Shown here: positions 1-7,906 of the stretch, in pieces
How the letters are laid out: the number at the start of each line of letters is the position of its first letter
How positions within the stretch are numbered: the stretch's first letter is position 1
Assembly (NCBI RefSeq): GCF_004801395.1
Contig: NZ_SSOA01000009.1
Location: 1 to 64,000, forward strand
Reading direction: 5' to 3'
Source: Gillisella terrae
GTDB lineage: Bacteria; Pseudomonadota; Alphaproteobacteria; Rhizobiales; Rhizobiaceae
DNA length: 64,000 bases
Notes under the pieces: generated by a model
The model's database searches: none
What the model was told of the DNA's origin: nothing
The model's input: the letters and a program-made list of their open reading frames with translations, nothing else
Translations under genes and position numbers: made by a program

Positions 1-203
1 TGCACTGGGTTCTTGATACCGTCTTTGCCGAAGATGCGGGGCGCTCACGAAAGAACAATGCGCCCCAAAACCTTGCCATCATGCGACGGCTCGCACTCAA
101 CATTGCCACCATGCATCCAGAAAGGGTTCCCATGCGACGAAAACTCAAAAAGGCCGCATGGAACGAGAAATACCTACTCGAGCTCATTCACCATATGCGA
201 TAG
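1..203 (+). CDS. ISAs1-family transposase, C-terminal end (partial)
   Basis: An open frame runs in from before the window (codon phase begins at base 3) and stops at TAG 201-203. Its last 66 residues start HWVLDTVFAEDAGRSRKNNA and continue with an RRLALN segment and a basic tail. This matches the conserved C-terminus of ISAs1-family DDE transposases, where HWVLDV, the ED pair and the RRLALN block are typical; the catalytic glutamate region would be just here. Only the end of the gene is visible, so it cannot be told whether the element is intact. No clear terminal inverted repeat was found between the stop and the GntR gene; instead a fragment of an intergenic repeat begins at 214. Recognition is from memory of the family. 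Confidence 0.8.
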   Translation, partial: HWVLDTVFAEDAGRSRKNNAPQNLAIMRRLALNIATMHPERVPMRRKLKKAAWNEKYLLELIHHMR

Positions 204-213
204 GCCTGCCCAC

Positions 214-248
214 AAGGGGGAGATGTCCGGCAGGACAGAGGGGGGTGA
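214..248. repeat. RIME-like intergenic repeat, half copy
   Basis: The stretch GGGGGAGATGTCCGGCAGGA followed by CAGAGGGGGG is nearly identical to the right arm of the complete repeat at 55381-55563. Only one arm is present here, between the transposase tail and the end of the GntR gene. Confidence 0.7.
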
Positions 249-306
249 GCTACACGGTAAAACCTATGCGTCGTGTACTGTGGATTCCAATTTTTGGCAC
301 GATGCT

Positions 307-972
307 CTAGCGTGCAGGCTCAACAGTGCGCGCAAATGCGGCCAAAACGGTACGCTCAGACAACATCAGGTAGGCCTCCAGTGCCGAGGCCGCTTCCGCC
401 GGTTTTCCTTCCAAAAGAAGCGCCAAAATCGCTGCATTCTGATCCACGTAAGGCACATGCAGCAATTCCGGATCATCCAGAAGCCCAAAACTCAGCCGAA
501 GTTCAGCAGCAACGCGCGCATAAAATTCGCTAAGGCGCACGCTGTCGGCGAGATCAACAATGGCAGCATGAAAGACCATGTTGGCGCTGCCAATGCCCAT
601 CCAGTCCTGGTTGCTGCGACACTCCTTCGCCACATCTACCGCCTCGCACATACGCGCAACCGCCGGGTGATTGGGATAGGATTGGGAAAGCGCCTTGCAC
701 TCGACCAATCGACGCACGCGATAAATATCGATAATCGAGGCCATGCTGGGTGTGGCAACAAACACACCGCGATTAGGCTCATGGCGCAACAAACCATCCT
801 TGGTCAGCAAGCGAAAGGCTTCGCGCAACGAATTGCGCGACACATCAAGCCGGGCGCTGAGCGCTTCTTCAGACAGTCTTTGGCCGGGACGCAATTCGCC
901 CGCAATCAGCTTGTTGCGAATACGCTGCGCCAATCTCTCGGCGAGCGTGAGGCTTGCTATATCCTGCGTCAT
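307..972 (-). CDS. GntR-family (FadR/FCD type) transcriptional regulator
   Basis: A 221-residue protein. Residues about 8-70 form the GntR winged helix-turn-helix (LAERLAQRIRNKLIAGELRPG, then SRNSLREAFRLLTKDGLL), and the rest fits the all-helical FCD ligand-binding domain (VRRLVECKAL, FHAAIVDLADS). The start at 972 is preferred over an ATG 30 bases upstream because AGAAGGGA lies just before it. The gene is divergent from the 5-oxoproline-type operon starting at 1267, and the 294-base gap holds a perfect palindrome at 1163-1181 whose core TTGT-N3-ACAA suits this family. It therefore probably controls that operon in response to a pathway metabolite such as 5-oxoproline; ligand and sign of control are inferred. 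The Bacillus ycs-kip cluster has an IclR-type KipR instead. Confidence 0.88.
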   Translation of the reverse strand: MTQDIASLTLAERLAQRIRNKLIAGELRPGQRLSEEALSARLDVSRNSLREAFRLLTKDGLLRHEPNRGVFVATPSMASIIDIYRVRRLVECKALSQSYPNHPAVARMCEAVDVAKECRSNQDWMGIGSANMVFHAAIVDLADSVRLSEFYARVAAELRLSFGLLDDPELLHVPYVDQNAAILALLLEGKPAEAASALEAYLMLSERTVLAAFARTVEPAR

Positions 973-1162
973 GCATGTCCCTTCTGCCAAAATCTCTCTC
1001 AAGAGTCCGGCTGATCTCCCATAGGCCGACTATTACCAGACCGGTGAGTGCTGGCAAGCAACAGCCGTTTCAAGGCTCGATATTGCACCAATAGCGGGCA
1101 GTTTTCGCTTAAAATTTGAGCAAATCGCCCATCGAATATACACAATACGGCAGAATTGCGGA

Positions 1163-1181
1163 AATATTGTTGAACAATATT
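1163..1181. promoter_or_regulatory. Palindromic operator between gntR and the pxp operon
   Basis: AATATTGTTGAACAATATT is a perfect inverted repeat around a central G. Its core TTGTTGAACAA fits the TTGT-N3-ACAA type of site bound by FadR/FCD regulators. It overlaps a possible -35 (TTGACC, 1180-1185) reading toward the operon; the matching -10 is weak. Probably the binding site of the divergent regulator. Confidence 0.6.
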
Positions 1182-1266
1182 GACCATTTTGTAAAACATG
1201 GCAGATTAATTCGATGAATCATTCGCAGAGGGGCGAATGAACAAGACTGCTCACCGGAGATCTTCC

Positions 1267-2538
1267 ATGGAACAGAGCTCATTGCCTGCAAGCGGCCCAC
1301 AGAAGGCAGCAAGCGGCGGATTGATACACACCGCAAAATCGCGCCGCGCATCGCTGGTTGCCGCTATCTTTCTCATGGCCACATCGGCCATTGGTCCGGG
1401 GTTTATCACCCAGACGGCCACATTCACCTCTAAAATGGGAGCCGCTTTTGCCTTTGGCATTCTGGCCTCGATTCTGATTGATTTTGTGGTGCAGCTGAAT
1501 ATCTGGCGCATCGTCACCTTGACCCGCATGCGCGCTTCCGACATTGCCAATGCCGCCATTCCCGGCTCTGGCTATGTTCTTGCGGTGCTCGTCATCATCG
1601 GCGGGCTGTTTTTCAACATCGGCAATATTGGCGGCACGGGCCTTGGACTGAATGCGCTGTTCGGCCTTGATGTCAAATGGGGCGGTGCCATCAGCGCGCT
1701 GATTTCCATCGGCATTTTCCTATCAAAGCGCGCAGGTGTCGCTGTCGACCGCTTCATAGTCGGTGCAGGCATCATGATGATCGCGCTGACGGTTTATGTC
1801 GCTTACGCCTCCAATCCACCGCTGGGTGAGGCACTGCGCCAGACAATTTTGCCAGACACGATCAGCTTTGCCACCATTACCACCATTGTTGGCGGCACTG
1901 TGGGTGGTTACATCACCTATTCGGGCGCGCACCGACTGCTGGATCGCGGCATGGTCGGCATTGAAAACCTGCCAGCCGTCAATCGCGCCGCCCTCACCGG
2001 CATCGCTGCCACGGGCATTATGCGCTATGTGCTGTTTCTTGCCATTCTCGGCGTTGTTGCCAGCGGCGTTGTCATCGACGTATCCGGCAAGGCTGCCAAT
2101 CCCGCAGCGCAGGCTTTTCAGGCGGCCGCGGGTTCGGTGGGCCTTCGCCTGTTTGGTCTGATTTTCTGGGCAGCCGCCGTCACCAGCGTCATTGGTGCCG
2201 CTTACACGTCGGTGTCCTTCCTCACCGTGTTCAAACGAGACATGAGCGAACACGCCCGCAACATTGCAACAGTGATCTTCATTGCCTTTTCGCTGCTGTG
2301 CTTTGTGTTGATGACCACCACGCCTGCCGCCATGCTGGTGTTTGTCGGTGGCCTGAACGGCTTGATCCTGCCAATTGGCCTGAGCATTTTCATCTATGCC
2401 GGGTGGGCACGCTCTGATCTGATGGGTGGTTATCGCTATCCGCGCTCCCTGTTGATTTTGGGTGCGCTGACCTGTGCATTGACATGGTATATGGCCGCCA
2501 ATTCTGTTGGCCCTATCTTTGCGCTTTTGAGCAAATAA
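1267..2538 (+). CDS. NRAMP-family-like membrane transporter of the 5-oxoproline cluster
   Basis: An integral membrane protein of 423 residues with about eleven hydrophobic segments and the NRAMP fold signature of a broken first helix. The first helix reads SAIGPGFITQT where metal-transporting NRAMP proteins have the DPGN motif, and no MPH-like metal motif is apparent in the sixth helix. It resembles YcsG of the Bacillus ycsF-ycsG-ycsI-kipIA cluster, and the same partners follow here (PxpA 12 bases downstream, then the YcsI-like and KipI-KipA-like proteins). The substrate may therefore be 5-oxoproline or a related organic acid rather than a metal; this is inference. The start at 1267 has GGAG eight bases upstream; an in-frame ATG at 1237 behind GAGGGG is the alternative and would add 10 residues. 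Confidence 0.82.
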   Translation: MEQSSLPASGPQKAASGGLIHTAKSRRASLVAAIFLMATSAIGPGFITQTATFTSKMGAAFAFGILASILIDFVVQLNIWRIVTLTRMRASDIANAAIPGSGYVLAVLVIIGGLFFNIGNIGGTGLGLNALFGLDVKWGGAISALISIGIFLSKRAGVAVDRFIVGAGIMMIALTVYVAYASNPPLGEALRQTILPDTISFATITTIVGGTVGGYITYSGAHRLLDRGMVGIENLPAVNRAALTGIAATGIMRYVLFLAILGVVASGVVIDVSGKAANPAAQAFQAAAGSVGLRLFGLIFWAAAVTSVIGAAYTSVSFLTVFKRDMSEHARNIATVIFIAFSLLCFVLMTTTPAAMLVFVGGLNGLILPIGLSIFIYAGWARSDLMGGYRYPRSLLILGALTCALTWYMAANSVGPIFALLSK

Positions 2539-2550
2539 GGAGGAAATCCC

Positions 2551-3315
2551 ATGGCATCGATTGATCTGAACAGCGACCTCGGCGAAAGTTTTGGCGCGTG
2601 GAGCATGGGCGATGATAGCGCCATGCTGTCCATAGTCTCCAGCGCCAATATTGCCTGCGGCTTTCATGCCGGTGATCCGTCCGGTATTTTCAAAACCGTG
2701 AAGGCGGCTGCCGAGAACAATGTCTCCATCGGTGCCCATGTCTCCTACCCTGATCGCGTCGGCTTTGGCCGCCGCGACATGGACGTGACCTATGATGAAC
2801 TGGTGGCCGATGTGATCTACCAGATCGGTGCGCTCAAGGGCATTGCAGCGGCGGCTGGGACCACCGTGCGCTACGTCAAACCCCATGGCGCGCTCTATAA
2901 CCGCATTGCCAATGACGCCAAGCAGGGCCAAGCCGTGATTGACGCCATCAAGGCGATTGATTCCTCGCTGGTGTTGATGGGCCTTGCCAATGCCCCCATT
3001 CTGGAACTGGCGCAAAAATCCGGTCTTGCCACCGTGGCAGAAGCCTTTGCCGATCGCGCCTATACGCCGCAAGGCCAGCTTGTGTCCCGCCGCGAGGCTG
3101 GGGCCGTGCTGCATGATGCCGATGAGATTGCCCGCCGCATGGTGCAGCTTGCCACCCAAGGCACGCTGCAAGCCATTGACGGCAGCGTGATCAAAATTGC
3201 GGCGCAATCCATCTGCGTCCATGGCGATAGCCCGGGCGCTGTTGCCATTGCCCGCGAGATTGCAGCTCAGTTCAAGGCGAGTGGCATCGCTGTTGAACCC
3301 TTTGCAAAGGCTTGA
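2551..3315 (+). CDS. pxpA: 5-oxoprolinase subunit A (LamB/YcsF family)
   Basis: A 254-residue protein of the LamB/YcsF family, the PxpA subunit of the ATP-dependent prokaryotic 5-oxoprolinase that opens L-5-oxoproline to L-glutamate with PxpB and PxpC. Family motifs are complete: [11 protein letters not shown] at 5-15, ACGFHAGD at 35-42, [15 protein letters not shown] at 61-75 and VKPHGALYN at 109-117. These carry the Asp, His and Glu residues expected at the active site. A strong AAGGAGGAAATCCC ribosome site precedes the ATG. It is the second gene of the operon, with short gaps on both sides. Length is normal for the family. Confidence 0.95.
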   Translation: MASIDLNSDLGESFGAWSMGDDSAMLSIVSSANIACGFHAGDPSGIFKTVKAAAENNVSIGAHVSYPDRVGFGRRDMDVTYDELVADVIYQIGALKGIAAAAGTTVRYVKPHGALYNRIANDAKQGQAVIDAIKAIDSSLVLMGLANAPILELAQKSGLATVAEAFADRAYTPQGQLVSRREAGAVLHDADEIARRMVQLATQGTLQAIDGSVIKIAAQSICVHGDSPGAVAIAREIAAQFKASGIAVEPFAKA

Positions 3316-3318
3316 CCG

Positions 3319-4125
3319 ATGATTGCTCTGGACCATCTCCGCCACGTGAACGTGGAACCCGCCCGCCTTGCCCGCGAAAGCTATCGGGCCGGTAAGATTG
3401 AGCCAACCTCCGGCATTGCCCCCGGCTTTACCCAGGCCAATATGATTGTGCTGCCGCGTGATTGGGCTTTTGATTTTCTGCTCTATGCCCAGCGCAATCC
3501 AAAAGCCTGCCCGGTGCTGGATGTGTCTGATCCCGGTTCGCACAGCACGATTTTGGCGGCAGGTGCCGATCTTCGCAAAGATATTCCACTTTACCGCATC
3601 TGGCGCGATGGCAAGTTGGCTGAAGAAACCGCTGATGCCACCGCAGCATGGGCGGAACATCCTGATCTGGTTAGCTTTTTGATTGGCTGTAGCTTTACCT
3701 TTGAGACGCCGATGGTGGAGGCTGGCATCGAAATCCGCCACATGACGGATAAGTGCAATGTGCCAATGTATCTCACCAACCAGCCCTGCCGCCCCGCAGG
3801 TCGCCTGCATGGCAATATGGTTGTGTCCATGCGACCGATTCCGGCCAATCGCGTTGCTGATGCCGCGATGATTTCCGGTCGTTTTCCGTCTGTGCATGGA
3901 TCACCCGTGCATGTGGGTGCACCGGAGCTGATTGGCATTGCAGACATCTCCAAACCCGACTTTGGCGATGCGGTGCGGATTGAGCCCGGTGAAGTGCCGG
4001 TGTTCTGGGCCTGCGGTGTCACGCCACAAGCGGCAGTGATGGCCTCCGGTGTGCCTTTCGCCATCACCCATGCGCCGGGCCACATGTTCATCACGGATAT
4101 TCCCGATTCCGCCTATCACGCCTGA
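3319..4125 (+). CDS. DUF1445 (YcsI-type) putative hydro-lyase / D-glutamate cyclase-like protein
   Basis: A 268-residue protein of the DUF1445 family, annotated in databases as putative hydro-lyase. Conserved blocks are [11 protein letters not shown] at about 36-46, the LDVSDPG segment near 70, [10 protein letters not shown] near 118 and [20 protein letters not shown] near 152. The mammalian D-glutamate cyclase DGLUCY carries a DUF1445 domain and converts D-glutamate to 5-oxo-D-proline, which gives a biochemical reason for this gene lying between pxpA and pxpBC. Its role could be interconversion of glutamate and 5-oxoproline stereoisomers, but the bacterial reaction is not established here. 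It starts three bases after pxpA ends and stops seven bases before the next ATG, so it is translated from the same transcript. Confidence 0.82.
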   Translation: MIALDHLRHVNVEPARLARESYRAGKIEPTSGIAPGFTQANMIVLPRDWAFDFLLYAQRNPKACPVLDVSDPGSHSTILAAGADLRKDIPLYRIWRDGKLAEETADATAAWAEHPDLVSFLIGCSFTFETPMVEAGIEIRHMTDKCNVPMYLTNQPCRPAGRLHGNMVVSMRPIPANRVADAAMISGRFPSVHGSPVHVGAPELIGIADISKPDFGDAVRIEPGEVPVFWACGVTPQAAVMASGVPFAITHAPGHMFITDIPDSAYHA

Positions 4126-4132
4126 GGTGTCC

Positions 4133-5728
4133 ATGCGTTTTCTCCCCGTCAGCCTCACAACTCTCCTGATTGAGCTGGCCAATCTTGACGAAACCTTGGC
4201 GCTGTTTGCCTCGCTGCAAGCCAATCCCGTGGCGGGCATTCTGGACATGGTCCCTGCTGCCCGCACTTTGATGATCCGCTATCAGCAAGAAATTATCAGC
4301 GCGGAAGCTTTGGCAAGCGAGATCAGCACCCGTGATCTCTCCGCCAAGCTGAAGCCATCTGAGCATTTGGTCGACATCCCCGTCACCTATGACGGCGAAG
4401 ATCTAAGTGATGTGGCCGAACTGACGGGTTTAAGTATCGAAGAGGTGATCCGCCGCCATACCGAGAGCACCTTTACCGTTGCTTTCTGCGGCTTTGCCCC
4501 CGGCTTTGGCTATCTCGTGGGTGGCGACCCTGCTTTGCATGTGCCACGCCGCAAAAGCCCGCGCACCCGCATTCCTGCCGGTGCCGTGGCACTGGCGGGC
4601 AATTTCAGCGGTGTTTATCCGCAAGCAAGCCCCGGCGGCTGGCAGATTATTGGCGTGACGCCTTTGAAAATGTGGGACTTGAGCCGCGATCCGCCAGCGC
4701 TATTTCAACCTGGACATCGGGTGCGGTTTAGCGATATGGCGAAATCAGCCAAGGTTTATGACCTTCCCACCGAGACCAGCGCCATAAGCGCCGCAACAGC
4801 AGTGGATGCGCCGCATTTTAAAGTGTTGGCAGCCCCTATGCCAGCGGTGTTTCAGGATTTGGGGCGTTTTGGCCAAACAGGTCAAGGCGTATCCGCCTCC
4901 GGTGCGCTGGATCAATCGGCCTTGAAATCTGCCAACCGTGTGGTTGGCAATCCGGTGGGTAACGCCTGTCTTGAGATCACGCTTGGAGGCTTCTCGTTTG
5001 AGAGTGCCGCGCGGGCGGTGATTGCCTTCACGGGCGCACCCTGCCCTATCTCTATTCGTGATAGCAAAGGCCGCGTGCTGGAAGCGTCACCCTATCAACC
5101 GCTTGCCTTGGAAGCAGGCGATGTTGTCACCCTTGGCCAGCCCACGGCTGGAATGCGCAGCTATCTGGCGGTACGCGGTGGTTTTAAAGTGAAACCCGTA
5201 CTGGGCAGTGCTGCCACCGATACACTCGCCGTTGTTGGGCCTGATCCTGTCACTGTTGGAACAGTTTTAGCGTTGGCAGAACACACGACCAACCTCACCA
5301 GCGTCTCACTCACCGAAGCCCCCGCCTTTGCCTTCCCCACAGCGGGCGATGTAGTGACACTGGACGTGGTTCTCGGCCCCCGCACCGACTGGTTTACCGA
5401 AAACGGCCTGAGCACCCTCACCGACCAGCTTTGGCAGGTGACGCCCCAATCCAGCCGCGTGGGTATCCGCCTCTCTGGTGATGTGGCGCTGGAGCGGTTT
5501 GATAGCAAGGAACTGCCCAGCGAAGGCACGGCCACGGGAGCCATTCAGGTGCCCCATAGCGGCCAGCCGGTGCTGTTTTTGGCCGATCATCCGCTCACGG
5601 GCGGCTATCCGGTGATTGGCGCGGTTGCCGAATATCATCTCGATCTGGCCGGACAAATCCCGATCAATGCCAAAATCCGTTTTCGGCCCATCGCGCCCTT
5701 TGGCGAGATTGCCCCGAACAAGCCATAA
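4133..5728 (+). CDS. Fused 5-oxoprolinase subunits B and C (KipI-KipA / carboxyltransferase type)
   Basis: A 531-residue fusion. Residues about 1-225 are the PxpB/KipI/AHS1 domain with VAFCGFAPGFGYL near 117-129, RRKSPRTRIPAGAVALAGN and the YPQASPGGW block. Residues from about 230 are the PxpC/KipA/AHS2 domain, starting at VFQDLGRFGQTGQGVSASGA and containing YLAVRGG and the late SGQPVLFLADHPLTGGYPVI. In most bacteria these are separate genes. The same pair of domains forms the carboxyltransferase half of urea carboxylase, and the next gene encodes the other half, so the protein may work with it as well as with PxpA. The start at 4133 is chosen because GAGGT precedes it and the first PxpB motif follows; an upstream in-frame ATG at 4049 lies within the previous gene. 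Confidence 0.93.
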   Translation: MRFLPVSLTTLLIELANLDETLALFASLQANPVAGILDMVPAARTLMIRYQQEIISAEALASEISTRDLSAKLKPSEHLVDIPVTYDGEDLSDVAELTGLSIEEVIRRHTESTFTVAFCGFAPGFGYLVGGDPALHVPRRKSPRTRIPAGAVALAGNFSGVYPQASPGGWQIIGVTPLKMWDLSRDPPALFQPGHRVRFSDMAKSAKVYDLPTETSAISAATAVDAPHFKVLAAPMPAVFQDLGRFGQTGQGVSASGALDQSALKSANRVVGNPVGNACLEITLGGFSFESAARAVIAFTGAPCPISIRDSKGRVLEASPYQPLALEAGDVVTLGQPTAGMRSYLAVRGGFKVKPVLGSAATDTLAVVGPDPVTVGTVLALAEHTTNLTSVSLTEAPAFAFPTAGDVVTLDVVLGPRTDWFTENGLSTLTDQLWQVTPQSSRVGIRLSGDVALERFDSKELPSEGTATGAIQVPHSGQPVLFLADHPLTGGYPVIGAVAEYHLDLAGQIPINAKIRFRPIAPFGEIAPNKP

Positions 5729-5749
5729 AAAGACAGAGAGGAACACGCC

Positions 5750-7480
5750 ATGAAGAAAATTCTGATTGCCAACCGGGGCGAGATTGCCGTTCGCATTATC
5801 CGCGCCTGTCGCGATTATGGCCTGCAATCGGTTGCCGTCTATGCCGATCCCGATATGGACGCGCTGTTTGTGACGCTGGCCGATGAGGCCTATGGCCTTG
5901 ATGGCGTGCGTCCGGCAGAAACCTATCTGGATATTGATAAGCTGATCACTATCGCCAAGCGCTCTGGTGCCGATGCCGTTCACCCCGGCTATGGCTTTTT
6001 GTCGGAACGGGCCGAATTTGCCCGCGCTGTGATCGATGCCGGCCTCATCTGGATTGGCCCCTATCCAGAGGTGATCGAGGTCTTGGGCGATAAGGTTGCT
6101 GCCCGCCGTTTGGCGCTCAAGGTTGGCGCACCCTTGGCCGCTGGCAGCGACGGCCCTGTGGAAACAGCCGCTGAAGTGATTGAGTTTGCCAAACAGCATG
6201 GCCTTCCCGTTGCCATCAAGGCCGCCCATGGCGGCGGCGGACGCGGCATCAAGGTGGTGCGCCATATGGAAGAGATTTCCGAGTCGTACGATTCGGCGGT
6301 GCGCGAAGCGGTTGCCGCCTTTGGCCGTGGCGAATGTTTTCTGGAGCGCTTTTTGGATCGCCCCCGCCATATTGAAGCACAGATTCTGGCCGATAAGCAC
6401 GGCACGGTGCTGGTGCTGGGTACCCGCGATTGCTCTTTGCAACGTCGAAATCAAAAGCTTGTGGAAGAAGCCCCGGCCCCGTTTTTGAGCGACGCACAGC
6501 GCCAATCCATCCACGACTCTGCCAAAGCAATTTGCGCCGCCGCTGGCTATAGCGGTGCTGGCACGGTGGAGTTTCTGCTCGGCGTGGACGGCACAATCTC
6601 CTTCCTCGAAGTCAACACCCGGCTTCAGGTCGAACACCCCGTGACGGAAGAAACCACCGGGATTGATCTGGTGATCGAGCAATTCCGCATTGCCGAAGGC
6701 CTACCGCTGCGTATCACCGAAACACCCATTCCACGCGGCCATTCCATCGAATTTCGCATCAATGCGGAAGATCCCGGTCGCGGATTTCTGCCCACGCCCG
6801 GCACCATCACCCGGTTTGAGGCACCTTCTGGCCCGGGCGTGCGGCTCGATAGCGGCGTGGTAAGCGGCTCCACCATTCCCGGTGTTTACGATTCGCTGAT
6901 GGCGAAATTGATTGTCACAGGGCCAACCCGTGAGGATGCCTTGAAGCGGGCGCGTCGGGCGTTAAAGGAATTCAACATTGAGGGCGTGGCAACTGTGCTG
7001 CCCTTCCACCGCGCCGCCATGGAGGCCAGTGATTTCATTGGTGATCAGGGTTTCAACGTTCATACTCGTTGGATCGAAACTGACTTTGCCGAGATGCCGC
7101 AAGCCGAGCAACGGCCAGAGCCAGCCCATGATTCATCGCTGATCCGCACCCATGTAGAAATCGACGGCAAGCGCCATGCGCTTGGTATTCCGGCGCAATT
7201 GCTGGCGGGGCTTGGTGGTCTTGGCGGGGGTTCTGTGCCTGCCGCCAATGGTGTAAATCCCGTGGAAAAGGGAGCCGTCACCGCTCCGATCTCCGGCACT
7301 GTGCAATCGTTCAAGGTCGAGAATGGAGCAACTGTTGCTGAGGGCGATTTGCTGACAGTGATGGAAGCCATGAAGATGGAAACCCAGATCATCGCGTCAT
7401 CGGCAGGCACCGTGCGGCTTGTGGCGGCTGAGGGTGACTATGTGAGTGCTGGCAGCACGTTGTTGGTGATTGAGGGGTAA
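5750..7480 (+). CDS. Biotin carboxylase with fused biotinyl (BCCP) domain
   Basis: A 576-residue protein. Residues 1-450 are a biotin carboxylase: [14 protein letters not shown] at the start, the GYGFLSE block, an ATP-grasp glycine loop ([11 protein letters not shown], about 161-171) and [14 protein letters not shown] near 288. After a linker with GGLGGG, residues about 505-576 form a biotinyl-attachment domain with EAMKMETQ; the modified lysine would be K542. No carboxyltransferase is fused or encoded nearby in the acyl-CoA style. It is the last gene of the operon, 21 bases after pxpBC. Together with the KipI-KipA fusion it supplies the complete domain set of urea carboxylase. Automated annotation would call it an acetyl- or propionyl-CoA carboxylase alpha chain; the operon argues for an amide or lactam substrate instead (inference). 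Confidence 0.88.
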   Translation: MKKILIANRGEIAVRIIRACRDYGLQSVAVYADPDMDALFVTLADEAYGLDGVRPAETYLDIDKLITIAKRSGADAVHPGYGFLSERAEFARAVIDAGLIWIGPYPEVIEVLGDKVAARRLALKVGAPLAAGSDGPVETAAEVIEFAKQHGLPVAIKAAHGGGGRGIKVVRHMEEISESYDSAVREAVAAFGRGECFLERFLDRPRHIEAQILADKHGTVLVLGTRDCSLQRRNQKLVEEAPAPFLSDAQRQSIHDSAKAICAAAGYSGAGTVEFLLGVDGTISFLEVNTRLQVEHPVTEETTGIDLVIEQFRIAEGLPLRITETPIPRGHSIEFRINAEDPGRGFLPTPGTITRFEAPSGPGVRLDSGVVSGSTIPGVYDSLMAKLIVTGPTREDALKRARRALKEFNIEGVATVLPFHRAAMEASDFIGDQGFNVHTRWIETDFAEMPQAEQRPEPAHDSSLIRTHVEIDGKRHALGIPAQLLAGLGGLGGGSVPAANGVNPVEKGAVTAPISGTVQSFKVENGATVAEGDLLTVMEAMKMETQIIASSAGTVRLVAAEGDYVSAGSTLLVIEG

Positions 7481-7533
7481 GTCCATTCAGGCTTGCTTGA
7501 AGGAACTGAAACAAACGTTTTGATGTGTCGCTT

Positions 7534-7684
7534 GCCCCCTCATCCCCCTGCCGGGGACTTCTCCCCGCTGGGGAGAAGAGGTGCGAAGCAACCTTTCGCT
7601 CAACTTCAAACGAAGGCTCAGACCTATCCGCTTTGTCTCTTCTCCCCATCGGGGAGAAGGTGGCGGCAGCCGGATGAGGGGGTG
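7534..7684. repeat. RIME-like intergenic inverted repeat, complete copy
   Basis: Two arms face each other: CCCCCTCATCCCCCTGCCGG with CTCCCCGCTGGGGAG on the left, and CTCCCCATCGGGGAG with a GGATGAGGGGG end on the right, about 55 bases apart. Each arm also contains its own small hairpin. This mosaic layout is typical of rhizobial intergenic elements. It fills most of the 426-base gap between the biotin carboxylase and the convergent carboxyspermidine gene. Apart from the repeat and a terminator, no gene or RNA could be recognised in the gap. Confidence 0.8.
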
Positions 7685-7865
7685 GCGAAGCCCCTAAAGG
7701 CTTGTTACACGCTCCGCGCACATGGCTTTAAAATGCGCATCAAAGCATTGATGTTATTTACGAATTTTGCGTGATTAGATGCTTGGCACAAGGCCAAGCA
7801 TGACGTCGAGAGTGAGCGCGAAGATTTTGCACTCCCGCAAGCCACCTCGCATCATCAAATACAAT

Positions 7866-7898
7866 TGAAAACGCCGGACGCATCACACGCCCGGCGCT
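7866..7898 (-). terminator. Terminator of the nspC-carboxyspermidine dehydrogenase operon
   Basis: On the minus strand the arms CGCCGG and CCGGCG pair across a 13-base loop and are followed by TTTTC, directly after the stop codon of the dehydrogenase gene. Confidence 0.6.
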
Positions 7899-7906
7899 TC
7901 TATATC

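Noticed and set aside
13..1014. 333-residue open frame on the plus strand
   Set aside because: Out of frame with the transposase tail and antisense to the GntR gene.
1723..3897. 724-residue open frame on the minus strand
   Set aside because: It runs antisense to the NRAMP-like, pxpA and DUF1445 genes, which have strong motifs; its composition (many His, Gly, Asn) is typical of a shadow frame.
5306..6682. 458-residue open frame on the minus strand
   Set aside because: Antisense to pxpBC and the biotin carboxylase; no motif or ribosome site.
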